The position numbers and the translations under genes were made by a program. The notes beneath the pieces are model-generated. The model made no database searches and had not been told where the DNA came from. It was given only the letters and a program-made list of their open reading frames with translations. From a virus, in the IMG/VR virus record IMGVR_UViG_3300006030_000042, positions 1-42,825 of that record: DNA of 42,825 nt; one strand, 5' to 3'. This document shows, one piece after another, positions 29,410 through 38,200 of this stretch; within the stretch, counting starts at the first letter, position 1; each line of letters starts with the position of its first letter.

Positions 29410-30921
29410 ATGGCGAACTGGCCATGGCAGCCACGGAGCGTTGAAGCGGTGCGAAAGGCGTGGCGGGATGGATACCGTGCGGTCTGCCTCGCACTTCCCA
29501 CGGGAATGGGCAAGGGCCAGATCTCGTTCGATCTGCTCAAACCGTTGATCGCAGCCGGGACCGGGAGGGGTGTGATCCTTTCCAATCGGAAAATGTTGAC
29601 CGAGCAGATCGGCGAGCGGGCTGAATCGGCTGGGATCGAACACGGGTATGTCGCGTCCGGTTTCCGGTGGGATCAGTTCCCGTCATTGCAGGTCGTTTCC
29701 GCCCAGACCGCTCGCGCCCGAGAGATGCTTCCCGATGCTGAGCTCGTCATCTGCGACGAGGCTCACCGTGCCGACTTCGACCCTCTGGTCGATCGGTACA
29801 AGGAGGAGACGAACGCTTTGATCTGCGGGCTCACGGCGACGCCGATCGGCCTGCAGCATTACGACCTGCTGATCAATGGCGGGACCAAGGCTGAGGGGCG
29901 AGCCCACGGTGCGTTAGTCGGGTGCAAAGTGTACGCTCCGTCCGAGCCGGACATCAAAGGGATCAGACGCGAAACGAAAGCCGTGCGTGACGGCGAGCAG
30001 CTGTTCAACCTGGTCCAGCATCATGTGTTCGCCGACATCCTCGAACACTGGCAGAAGATCCAGGATATGCACCGGAAGGACTTCCCTCGAGGATGCCCGA
30101 CCCTGCTCTGGGCGCCGGGCGTTCCGGAGTCTCGGTGGTTCGCGGGAGCGTTCGCCGCTGCTGGGATCCCGGCCGCGCACATCGACGGGACCACCGACAA
30201 GGAAACGCGAAAGCGGATTCGCGAAGAGCACAAGGCTGGCGTCCTCAAGATCGTGTGCTCGATGGGCGTACTGCGTGAGGGCGTCGACTGGCCATGGGCC
30301 GCGCACGGGATCCTCGTGCAGACGTGCGGCGAGCTACTGACCTACCTGCAGCTGGTCGGCCGAATCCTGCGAGCCAGCCGAGGCAAGCCGTACGCGATCT
30401 TCCAGGATCACAGCGGGGCCTGGTGGCGGCATGGGTCCCCTAACCGGGACATCGAGTGGGAGCTCGGCGAGACCGAGTCCTCGGCTGCCGCAAAGCTATC
30501 GCCGCCAAAGCCGAAGATGGGTGACGCCGAGAGTCAGCCCGAGGGAATCGTGTGCCCGATGTGCAGGGCCGTGCGCCAGCAGGGGCCGACGTGCCCACAG
30601 TGCGGATACGCACACACGAAATCCATGCGCAAGGTCATGACCGAGGACGGAGCCCTCGTCTCGATGGAGGGCAGTCCGAACTACGAGCCACCACCACAGC
30701 CCAAGGAGGACGCAAAGGTATGGATCTCGTGCCTATTCCGGTGCGGGAAAACGGGGAAGACGATGGGCCAAGCCGCGGCTCTATTCCACCAGGAGATGCG
30801 GCGATGGCCAGGGAGGGATTTGAGGTACGTCGTTGACAGGTCCTCGGTGGATTGGGACCGAAGGGTGGCAGACGTGCTGCCATGGACCAACAAAAAGGAG
30901 ACGAAAAGTGCCCAGAGTTAG
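29410..30921 (+). CDS. SF2 (DEAH-type) helicase with zinc ribbon
   Basis: 503 residues. Motif I PTGMGKGQ (about 30-37), motif II CDEAHRADF (DEAH, about 116), motif III GLTATP (about 139), and C-terminal helicase motifs near CSMGVLREGVDWPWAAHGIL and QLVGRILRASRGK. A zinc ribbon CPMC..CPQC follows near residues 381-396. It would use ATP to unwind or remodel DNA. AAGGAGG precedes the ATG. Placement beside rusA and nucleases suggests recombination-dependent replication or repair. Confidence 0.8.
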   Translation: MANWPWQPRSVEAVRKAWRDGYRAVCLALPTGMGKGQISFDLLKPLIAAGTGRGVILSNRKMLTEQIGERAESAGIEHGYVASGFRWDQFPSLQVVSAQTARAREMLPDAELVICDEAHRADFDPLVDRYKEETNALICGLTATPIGLQHYDLLINGGTKAEGRAHGALVGCKVYAPSEPDIKGIRRETKAVRDGEQLFNLVQHHVFADILEHWQKIQDMHRKDFPRGCPTLLWAPGVPESRWFAGAFAAAGIPAAHIDGTTDKETRKRIREEHKAGVLKIVCSMGVLREGVDWPWAAHGILVQTCGELLTYLQLVGRILRASRGKPYAIFQDHSGAWWRHGSPNRDIEWELGETESSAAAKLSPPKPKMGDAESQPEGIVCPMCRAVRQQGPTCPQCGYAHTKSMRKVMTEDGALVSMEGSPNYEPPPQPKEDAKVWISCLFRCGKTGKTMGQAAALFHQEMRRWPGRDLRYVVDRSSVDWDRRVADVLPWTNKKETKSAQS

Positions 30922-31105
30922 AAGCCGACGCGAACTCGAAGAGGACTTCGCGTTTGTGGTGAACAACATCAAACAAACCCTCGAACAGATCGAGCGGCAT
31001 TTCCCTCGAGACTGCAACAACCACCTCAAGTGCCTCGGACACGACCTGGAAGTCCTCGGAGACGTCCACGACGCGTTGAGGAAAACGTACTCGTCATCAC
31101 GATAG
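30908..31105 (+). CDS. Small helical protein after the helicase
   Basis: A 65-residue protein with a GTG start at 30908 (AAAAGGAG upstream), reading MPRVRSRRELEEDFAFVVNN. It is helical, with a charged amphipathic segment and FPRDCNNHLKCLGHDLEVLG. It overlaps the helicase end by 14 nt. No family is recognised. Confidence 0.45.
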   Translation: MPRVRSRRELEEDFAFVVNNIKQTLEQIERHFPRDCNNHLKCLGHDLEVLGDVHDALRKTYSSSR

Positions 31106-31112
31106 GAGCATC

Positions 31113-31373
31113 ATGAGCAACGTCATCAAGAACCTGACCGCTGAAGAGTACCGACGTCGCGAGATGCGGGCGCTGGTCGCGAAGAGACGGTGGAACGACT
31201 TCGTCCGCGCAGCCGCCGAAGCGAATGCCCTCGGCTTCGATTTCACGCTGCTGGACCGGACCACCGCGAAAAGCTTCCGCTTGGTTGCAGACATGGCTGG
31301 CGTGGCTGACGGCGACAAGCCAACGAAACTCGAGAACTGCGAACTGGTGGTAACGTGCGTAAGGGAATACTAG
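31113..31373 (+). CDS. Small hypothetical protein
   Basis: An 86-residue basic protein beginning MSNVIKNLTAEEYRRREMRA. Helical N-terminus (RALVAKRRWNDFVRAAAEAN), then a short beta-like tail. AGGAG precedes the ATG. Function is unknown; it belongs to the early operon between helicase and HNH nuclease. Confidence 0.5.
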   Translation: MSNVIKNLTAEEYRRREMRALVAKRRWNDFVRAAAEANALGFDFTLLDRTTAKSFRLVADMAGVADGDKPTKLENCELVVTCVREY

Positions 31374-31382
31374 GAGGAGCGA

Positions 31383-31631
31383 ATGACACGCGAGGAGTTT
31401 ATCGCTCATTGGCGAGCGTACTGGTCGGGAGTGGCGCTGTGCGGCGCCTTCGATAACGCGGACGAGGGGCCGCTCGCGAAGGGTCTGCGGATCCACGCAA
31501 TCCCCAAAGCAGTCGCTGAAAAGCTCGGCGAGATGTACGACCAAATCACTAAAGGAGTTCCGACGAATGGCAATGGCAAAGGTGCTGGTCCACTTCCGGG
31601 AGGACGTGTTCCAGAAAACAGTCGACGGTGA
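31383..31631 (+). CDS. Small hypothetical protein overlapping the HNH gene
   Basis: An 82-residue protein beginning MTREEFIAHWRAYWSGVALC. Helical throughout most of its length, with a Gly-rich C-terminal tail (GVPTNGNGKGAGPLPGGRVP) that overlaps the HNH gene start by 65 nt. The tail may not be functional. No motif is recognised. Confidence 0.45.
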   Translation: MTREEFIAHWRAYWSGVALCGAFDNADEGPLAKGLRIHAIPKAVAEKLGEMYDQITKGVPTNGNGKGAGPLPGGRVPENSRR

Positions 31632-32040
31632 GGAGGTCGTGGTCGTCGAGGCCGAGACCAAGGAGGGTGCTGTCGAGGCCGCGCGGGAAATGATCGACGA
31701 CGATCACGTCGAGATCGTCCGCATCGAGGTACTCGGCTGGTCCACTTCCGTCACCGACGAGTCCGCACTGCAACCGTTCCGCGAGAAGGGGCCGTGCGAG
31801 TGGTGCGGCATGGTCTGCTCGTGGCGAGACCCGCACCACATCTTCGCCCGAGGCATGGGCGGAGGCGGCAGGCTCGATCTCAAGACCAACTTGGTCGGCC
31901 TGTGCCGGCCGTGTCATGACAAGGCGCAAAGCGGCGAGATCACCAAGTCCGCACTGGTGCTGGTCGTGGCGAAGAGGGAGGCAATCAAGGCGAGCGACGT
32001 GATCGATGCCATCACCTGGAGCCGAGGAGGTTCTAAATGA
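31567..32040 (+). CDS. HNH endonuclease
   Basis: 157 residues. An N-terminal alpha/beta domain (residues 1-55) is followed by a zinc/HNH core: CEWCGMVCSWRDPHHIFARG, then LDLKTNLVGLCRPCHDKAQ, with paired CxxC/CxxCH zinc ligands and the HH..H active-site residues. It would cut DNA with a metal ion. AAAGGAG precedes the ATG. Possible roles include packaging support, repair or homing. The methyltransferase gene overlaps its stop (ATGA), which raises a restriction-modification-like pairing, but no target is known. Confidence 0.7.
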   Translation: MAMAKVLVHFREDVFQKTVDGEEVVVVEAETKEGAVEAAREMIDDDHVEIVRIEVLGWSTSVTDESALQPFREKGPCEWCGMVCSWRDPHHIFARGMGGGGRLDLKTNLVGLCRPCHDKAQSGEITKSALVLVVAKREAIKASDVIDAITWSRGGSK

Positions 32041-32990
32041 TCGAGAAGCTGTTGGTAGGCGACGCAGCAAGGCTACCTTTTGCCGACCAGACGTTCGACC
32101 TTGTATTCGGATCACCCCCATACCTTGAAGCCCGGACCTATGGCATCGGCGCTACGAGGAAATGCTTGGAATGGGTGGAGTGGATGCTCGCGGTCACGTC
32201 CGAGGCGGTCCGCGTGTCTCGTGGGCTCGTGATCTGGATCTGCGCAGGCGGATCGAAGGATTGGTGCTATCAACCAGCGCCCGAGGGGCTCCTGTACGAG
32301 TGGTGGCGACAAGGTGGCAGATGCTGGCATCCCTGCTACTGGCATCGCCACGGAATTCCTGGATCCGGCGGAACGCAAAAATTGAAAAACGTCATCGAAT
32401 ATGCTCTTTGCTTCACCTCGTGCCGAAAGGGGCTTCCATGGGCGGAAAATACCGCAAATGGGCATCCCCCGAAATTTCGCCCAGGCGGGGCCATGTCTTA
32501 TCGGCAGCAGGACGGGTCCAGAATCAATAATGACCCGTGGGGGAAGCGAGGACGGAGCAACCACTTAGGTGGGCGAAACAAGGACGGGACGAAGAAGCTG
32601 GGGACCAGGGCGGTGAGAGGGCACAAGAACGGAGACATGCAGACGGCGGATGCGTATCGTCCGCCAAAGCTGGCGAATCCAGGAAATCTTGTCCAAGGGA
32701 TCAGGGTTGGAGGCGGTGCGCTCGGGCACAAACTGGCGCACGACAACGAAGCACCGTTCCCCCAGGCGCTTCCGGCGTGGTTTATCCGGACGTGGTGCCC
32801 ACCAGGTGGGCTTGTCCTCGATCCATTTTGCGGAAGTGGCACAACAATCGCGGCGGCGCTGGCGACAGGGAGAGATGCGGTCGGGATGGATCTTCGCTTG
32901 TCGCAATGCCACTTGGCTATACGGAGATTGGGGGCAGGCGTCCAGATGGATATGGAGTTTTTAGTTCAAGGAGGCGGTCATGGTACGTGA
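32037..32990 (+). CDS. Class-beta DNA methyltransferase (SPPY motif)
   Basis: 317 residues. Catalytic motif IV GSPPYLEA (residues 25-32; SPPY) precedes the AdoMet-binding motif I LDPFCGSGTT (about 262-271), the beta order. SPPY is most common in N4-cytosine methyltransferases, though N6-adenine enzymes occur. Target recognition probably lies in the long middle region. It may protect phage DNA from host restriction or regulate replication. GAGGAGG precedes the ATG, which overlaps the HNH stop. Confidence 0.75.
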   Translation: MIEKLLVGDAARLPFADQTFDLVFGSPPYLEARTYGIGATRKCLEWVEWMLAVTSEAVRVSRGLVIWICAGGSKDWCYQPAPEGLLYEWWRQGGRCWHPCYWHRHGIPGSGGTQKLKNVIEYALCFTSCRKGLPWAENTANGHPPKFRPGGAMSYRQQDGSRINNDPWGKRGRSNHLGGRNKDGTKKLGTRAVRGHKNGDMQTADAYRPPKLANPGNLVQGIRVGGGALGHKLAHDNEAPFPQALPAWFIRTWCPPGGLVLDPFCGSGTTIAAALATGRDAVGMDLRLSQCHLAIRRLGAGVQMDMEFLVQGGGHGT

Positions 32991-33399
32991 ACGCGTCATC
33001 AAGGACGGACTAGCCAGACCGCCTGGCAGGCCCATGCGGCGAGACCTGTACCAGCAGCCAAAGAACCTTCCGACCCGCCTGAGCTCGGAACCAATCACGA
33101 ACGTCGTCGAGAGTGATGCCGTCGTGAAGTGCTGCAGGTGCAACAACACCGCCGAATATCGGCACCCCGAAGACCACACCAATTACTGCTTCAGCTGCGG
33201 ATCGAAGGAACGCCTGAGGTCCGGAGTCGCATTTACTTTCATCATTCCTGTAGGAGGTTACGGCGATGGCGAATTTGAACAAGGTGTTGCTGATGGGCCG
33301 GCTGACTCGAGATCCCGAGGCACGACCGGCCGGATCCACAAAAGTCGTGAAGTTCGGGTTCGCCGTCAACAACCGCCGCAAGGACAGCCAAAGCGATGA
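32980..33399 (+). CDS. Zinc-ribbon protein overlapping ssb
   Basis: 139 residues. A Pro/Arg-rich N-terminus (GLARPPGRPMRRDLYQQPKN) is followed by a zinc-ribbon pattern CCRCNN..YCFSCGSKE. The frame stays open 134 nt into ssb, and this tail (ADGPADSRSRGTTGRIHKSR) looks non-native; only the first 90 residues carry good coding character. It may be a small DNA- or RNA-binding adaptor. AAGGAGG precedes the start. Confidence 0.45.
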   Translation: MVRERVIKDGLARPPGRPMRRDLYQQPKNLPTRLSSEPITNVVESDAVVKCCRCNNTAEYRHPEDHTNYCFSCGSKERLRSGVAFTFIIPVGGYGDGEFEQGVADGPADSRSRGTTGRIHKSREVRVRRQQPPQGQPKR

Positions 33400-33721
33400 G
33401 TGGGTCGACGACCCCGTGTTCCTCGACGTCGAGGTCTGGGATCGAGGCGAGAACCGCGCGGCGTCCAACGCCGAGGAGCGACTCCGCAAAGGGTCTGCTG
33501 TCTTCATCGAGGGCAAGCTCAAGTACGAGCAGTGGACTTCCCAAGACGGGACCAAACGGTCCGCGCTGCGAGTGACCGCGGACTCGATCCAATACCTCGA
33601 CCCGAAGCCGGAAGGCATTGGGGCACCACCAAGACCCGCTCGCCAGGATCGCTCCACCCGCGGCGACCACCTCTACGAAGGCTACCCTGAACCAAGTGGC
33701 AAAGACGAGATCCCATTCTGA
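33266..33721 (+). CDS. ssb: Single-stranded DNA-binding protein
   Basis: 151 residues with the SSB OB-fold start MANLNKVLLMGRLTRDPEAR, then VVKFGFAVNNRRKDSQSDEW, FLDVEVWDRGEN and a KGSAVFIEGKLKYEQWTSQD region. The acidic C-terminal tip (PSGKDEIPF) is the usual partner-binding tail. It coats single-stranded DNA and would recruit recombination and replication enzymes encoded nearby. GTAGGAGG precedes the ATG. It ends the early operon and is followed by a terminator hairpin. Confidence 0.85.
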   Translation: MANLNKVLLMGRLTRDPEARPAGSTKVVKFGFAVNNRRKDSQSDEWVDDPVFLDVEVWDRGENRAASNAEERLRKGSAVFIEGKLKYEQWTSQDGTKRSALRVTADSIQYLDPKPEGIGAPPRPARQDRSTRGDHLYEGYPEPSGKDEIPF

Positions 33722-33731
33722 TGAAAAAGAA

Positions 33732-33762
33732 CCGGCCGCCGAGTTTGCAGCTCGACGGCCGG
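33732..33762. terminator. Terminator hairpin after ssb
   Basis: CCGGCCGCCGAG (33732-33743) pairs with CTCGACGGCCGG (33751-33762) with one mismatch around a 7-nt loop. It follows the ssb stop. On the minus strand it is followed by TTCTTTTTC, so it may act in both directions. Confidence 0.65.
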
Positions 33763-33840
33763 CTTGGTATGATTTTGAGCCGTTGGCGTGACCATCGCCA
33801 GCAACCCAGAGATGAGCCGTCATCTTACTGGGCTCCAGCA

Positions 33841-33862
33841 AAGTGGCAAAATTTTGCCACTT
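33841..33862 (+). repeat. Dispersed palindrome, copy 6
   Basis: A 22-bp perfect palindrome; core GTGGCAAAATTTTGCCAC at 33843-33860. The plus-strand flank is TTATAAGTC. It is intergenic between ssb and the integrase. Confidence 0.9.
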
Positions 33863-33899
33863 ATAAGTCTAAACACATAGTCCAGGTTGACAACCCTCT

Positions 33900-34163
33900 C
33901 CCACGTAGGGCGCTGCGGCGAACGTGGGCGTACTGCTCAATGACGGTCGAAAGACTGTCAGCCTCGCCGAGTGCGTAGAAGATCGGGCCGAGGTGACGCG
34001 GGGTGGGTGGACCTTAACCCCGGAGGAAGGGACGAACCGTGGCTGCCTCAACCGGATAGGCCGGCGTGGCGACAGCCATTGAATGCCACGGACAAGCGTA
34101 AGACCCATACGGTGCCGGAATGCTTGTAGTCCCCTGGAACGCTTCACTGCGGACCAGGGACTA
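33900..34163 (+). ncRNA. Candidate structured RNA upstream of the integrase
   Basis: A 264-nt stretch without a gene contains several perfect helices: CCCACGT/ACGTGGG (33900-33928), GACGGTC-GAAA-GACTGTC (33942-33959, a GNRA tetraloop), CCTCG/CGAGG (33962-33993), CCGTGGC/GCCACGG (34037-34091) enclosing CCGG/CCGG and TGGC/GCCA hairpins, and TAGTCCCCTGG/CCAGGGACTA (34127-34163, one bulge). I cannot match it to a known class. Confidence 0.45.
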
Positions 34164-34227
34164 CTGCGCTTCAAAGCCCACCGGCTAAGGAATGAAGTTC
34201 GGAAATGCAACACAAGGAGAGCTGGCC

Positions 34228-35283
34228 ATGACCGTGAAAGAACTCGTCGAGCAATACCTGAGGATCAAGACCGCTGAGGGCATGGCTCCGTCCACGCTCG
34301 AGTCGCAGTCTCGTACGCTCAGGGACTTCGTCCTATCCAAGGGCGACACACCCGTTGAGGCGATCCGCGTCTTCGACGTTTATGACTGGTCGCTTCGCCC
34401 CAGCTGGTCACCGTCCAGTCAGGCGAAGGCGAAGAAGACGATCCGGTCCTTGTTCGGCTGGGCCGAGAAAATGGGCCTGATCCCGAGCAATCCCATCTCC
34501 AAGATCGAGCCAGGCAAAATCTCCAAGCGACGAGCCATGACCCAGGACGAATACGAGGCGATCCTCGCCAAGGTGAAGAAGCCATTCAAGTTCATGCTGA
34601 TGTTCATGAGGGCTTGCGGATGCCGGCCAGGAGAAGCCGCCGCAGTGAAATGGACCGACGTCGACATGGGGGCGAAGCTGATCAGGCTCAACCACCACAA
34701 AACAGTGAAGAAGACCGGCAAGCCGCGGCTGATCCCCATCAACGACGAGGTCCGGTACGTGCTCGCCGCGATGCACCAGCACAAGGGGGCACGATCCCCG
34801 GACAACTACATCTTCCCGACTCGCTTCGGTGGGCAGTGGCAGAAATGGCCCATGTGCCGTTCCTTCATTGGCGCGAGGGAGCGAGCCGGCGTCGACGAAT
34901 CGGTGACGATGCACAGCATCCGCCATCTGTACGCGACGGACGCCGTGGAGCGAGGGATGAACATCTCGGTGCTGTCTCGCATCCTGGGCCATGAATCGAT
35001 CGAGACGACGCTCAGGACCTACGTCCAGCCCAAGGACAACGTCACTGCCTGGCTGGCACAGATGGACGCGGTGGCGGCGTCGCGGATGCCCTCTGTACAA
35101 ACGCCTGAATACTCTGCTGGTCGTTCAGCCCAAGAGCCTGGAAGATCGCCGTCGACCCAGCCCGAGCCACCCGCCAATTCTGCTGCACCGAATCAATCGA
35201 CGAATTGCTCGGAGCACGAAGCGGCATTGGCCGAGTCGTTGCTGCCGCTTGACGCCGCAAGAAAGCGACAACGTACTCTCTGA
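34228..35283 (+). CDS. int: Tyrosine-family integrase
   Basis: About 351 residues. The ATG at 34228 (AAGGAGAG upstream) is preferred over 34192. Core-binding region: VKELVEQYLRIKTAEGMAPS. Catalytic residues are all visible: Arg in ACGCRPGEAAAVKW, Lys in HHKTVKKTGK, HxxR in MHSIRHLYAT, His in RILGHESIETTLR, Tyr in TLRTYVQPKDN. It would insert the phage genome by site-specific recombination. About 75 residues beyond the Tyr are low-complexity (Ser/Pro/Gln/Glu) and overlap the giant minus-strand gene by 242 nt. attP is not identified with certainty. Confidence 0.85.
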   Translation: MTVKELVEQYLRIKTAEGMAPSTLESQSRTLRDFVLSKGDTPVEAIRVFDVYDWSLRPSWSPSSQAKAKKTIRSLFGWAEKMGLIPSNPISKIEPGKISKRRAMTQDEYEAILAKVKKPFKFMLMFMRACGCRPGEAAAVKWTDVDMGAKLIRLNHHKTVKKTGKPRLIPINDEVRYVLAAMHQHKGARSPDNYIFPTRFGGQWQKWPMCRSFIGARERAGVDESVTMHSIRHLYATDAVERGMNISVLSRILGHESIETTLRTYVQPKDNVTAWLAQMDAVAASRMPSVQTPEYSAGRSAQEPGRSPSTQPEPPANSAAPNQSTNCSEHEAALAESLLPLDAARKRQRTL

Positions 35284-38200
35284 TCTTGGGAGGCATATCC
35301 GGAGACGCCGCGTGCCGAAGTGGGTTCGGATACGCCGGCGTCTCCGGAAGCCCCTGGGCAAACATCGCCAACCCAATCGCCCATCGATCCGTCGCCCACC
35401 GTTCATCCCGGCTCTTCGCCTCGTATCCTGGCCTTCTCAGATCTTTGGTCAGGTCATCCAGCGCGACAGTCATCGCCGCCTCGGCCCGACGCTTATCTGT
35501 CAGCGGCCGATTGGCTTTCTTCTCCGAGCCCAATTCCTGCCTTGCCCAATCAGCAGCTTGCGTAAGTTCAGGAATCATCCGTACCTGCTCATCAAAGACG
35601 CCGAGGCTCATTCGCGTCGGCGAGAATCCGCCCCCCGTGGCGAGCCCTCCGGTCAGGCCACTTGCGATATGCTGCAGTTTGGCCGGCGACACGCCTATCT
35701 TCTTCCCCAACCAGTCATAGAACGGAAGCGTGCTCGGCGCCACTTGGTCCGCCGGGACTCGCTCCCCCTCGATGTACCGCGGGACAATCTCTCGCCACGT
35801 CCGGAAGTTGCGGTTTACCATGGCCTCGAGGATCGGCGTGCCGGCTGGCAGACCGAACGGCTGGAACTCCATGCCCATCCTCCAGAGCAGGCCAGGGATT
35901 GCCTGCGGGCGATTGCGACGGAGGTATCGCCACAACGCCCCGATCGGCATCAACGCTGCTGCCCACTCCGGGGCCATCGGCACGGAGCGAACGAGCCGGC
36001 CATTCTCGTCGAAGAAGTTCCAGTTTAAGTCCCTGCGGGTCTCGTCAAGTTCCTCCTCCTCGGGAGGCGTGCCCTCGAGATACGCCAGGTAGATAGCGAC
36101 CATGACCGAGTACGCGAGCATCGCCCGCCGCGGGTCGTCCTTGATGTTACGGATCCACTTGTCGATACCCTGGATGCGGGCGTTCAGGTAAGGAAAGATC
36201 GCGTTCAGCTGCCGGCCGAGCGTGCCACGTTTTTTGAAATTGACCGTCACGTCGGCGCCGGCGTTGATGGCTCTGTACAAAGCGGTCAGCGGAAGCGCCT
36301 TCTTCCCGGCGAAGTAATCCCCGACATCCTGATCGGTGACCCCGTTGTCCCTCAATACCCGATGGAACTCCGCCAAGCGTGGAGCACCTTCGGGGATTGC
36401 GAGCAGGGACGACATCGCCTCGTAGATCTCACCGAAGACTCCTTTCGTCTTGTCCGCCTTCGTGCGCGTCCCCATGAGCCGACGACGCGTCTGATGAATG
36501 GAACCAGGGTCGACGCCAAAGTGCTGCTGCATCTTCCCACCAAGGGCGTCGAACAACTCGATGATCTTGTTCTGGTCCTTTCCAGCGAGCTCCGCCATGG
36601 TCGACACGAGATTCCGAGCGAACCATTGGCCGAGCCTGGTGAACTGCTCGAGGCCCTTCACATTTTTCGAGGTCATGACGTAGTGCTGGACGTCCCTGAT
36701 CGGGTTGCGGACCAACGCAAACGCGGGGTTGAACATCGTCGCCCCCGCGCGGACGGCGCCCGTCATCAACGAGAAGATCTTCACCACCGGGTGGAGCAGT
36801 TCCAGGTCATTGATCCTGGCGAGCGTGCGATACAGTTTGGCCCCGTCATTGCCGACGAAGCGGATGTTCTTCGGCTTGCCGTCGATCATGATCGTCATGA
36901 CCGGGTGTGTGCCGTCGTAGAAGAAGGACGGCATGAAAAACTGCAGCGTGTCGTCCGGCCCGTTCAGCAACTGCTGGCTATAGCCGATGGCGATCAGGGC
37001 TTTCTTGACGCGATCCGTGTGGACCTCGAACGGCGGAGCCATGTGCATCGGCTCCTCGACGACGAACCTGCCAACCCCCTCTGTGTCCCTTGCCGCCGTC
37101 CAGAGCGTGTCCATCAGGATCTGCTCGTGGGCGGACTGGTACGCCATCTGCAAGACTTCGAGCGTCGCCTGAACGGGGTTGTACCTGGGAAGTCCAGAGC
37201 CAGTGCGTTTCATCATCGGATTCATGCCCGACGAAGCCTCGCCCGTTCCCGAGGAGATCTCGTGCCCAACACGGAACGTGGGAATATAGAGCGGCCGATT
37301 GATGCGGAAGTCGTCTGCCGTCTGCTGCGTGATTTTCCCCGTGTCGACGGCGATCTGAAGAATCGCCGAGGAGAAGTCCGACCATCGTTTCAGCACCTGA
37401 TCGAACAGAGCGAGCTTCTTCTGGTCCTTGGCGATCTCGACAATGACCCCGTTCGCATCGTCGATCTCGTGCTGGGGCACGTCGACGTCCGGACGCGTGC
37501 TGTCATCGAGGACCTGCCTCGAGATGGCGTACGCCATGAACTCGTTCTCGTCGTAGCCTCCATCCCTGAGCGACTTGAAAACGTCCGTGATCGGCTCGCT
37601 GATGCGGACGGTCTCCCACTTGCCGTTTGGGTTCTTGCGGAAGGTCAGCACCCCGCGGGTGATCGCCTCGGCGGCGAGCGTAGGTGCGGTGCCCTGCGCG
37701 GCGATGGCGATCTCGTAGAGACCGAGGTCATCCTTGTGCCCTCGGCGTTTGGCGACCAACGCGTCGAACTTGGACAGCGAATGGAACCGGTCGATGAACT
37801 TCGTCTGGAATGCATCCCAGGCATTCAAGAAGATGTCCTGTGCCCTCTCCGCCGGCGACAGGATCGGCTGAGGATACTTCGGCTCGTTGACAACTCGGCC
37901 GACCGTTCTGGCGACCGGGCCTTGCTGACGATACTTGGTGACCAGGTCGGCGATCGTCGTCAGCTTGGCGGAGATCTTCGGGTTGGCGGCTCGCCAATTG
38001 GCCCACCAGGCATCGACCACCGGCGGGATCACCAGTCGACCATCTCCCGTGAGCTTCACTCGCACGAGCTCAGCGAATCCCTCCCTCGCTGCCTGGATCG
38101 GGTCCTTGATGCTCGGATCATAGTTCAGGCTGGCGATCGCGGCGCGCACGTTCTGTGGCATCCTGTCGACGACGTAATACGTCTTGTCGATCCCGTGTGC

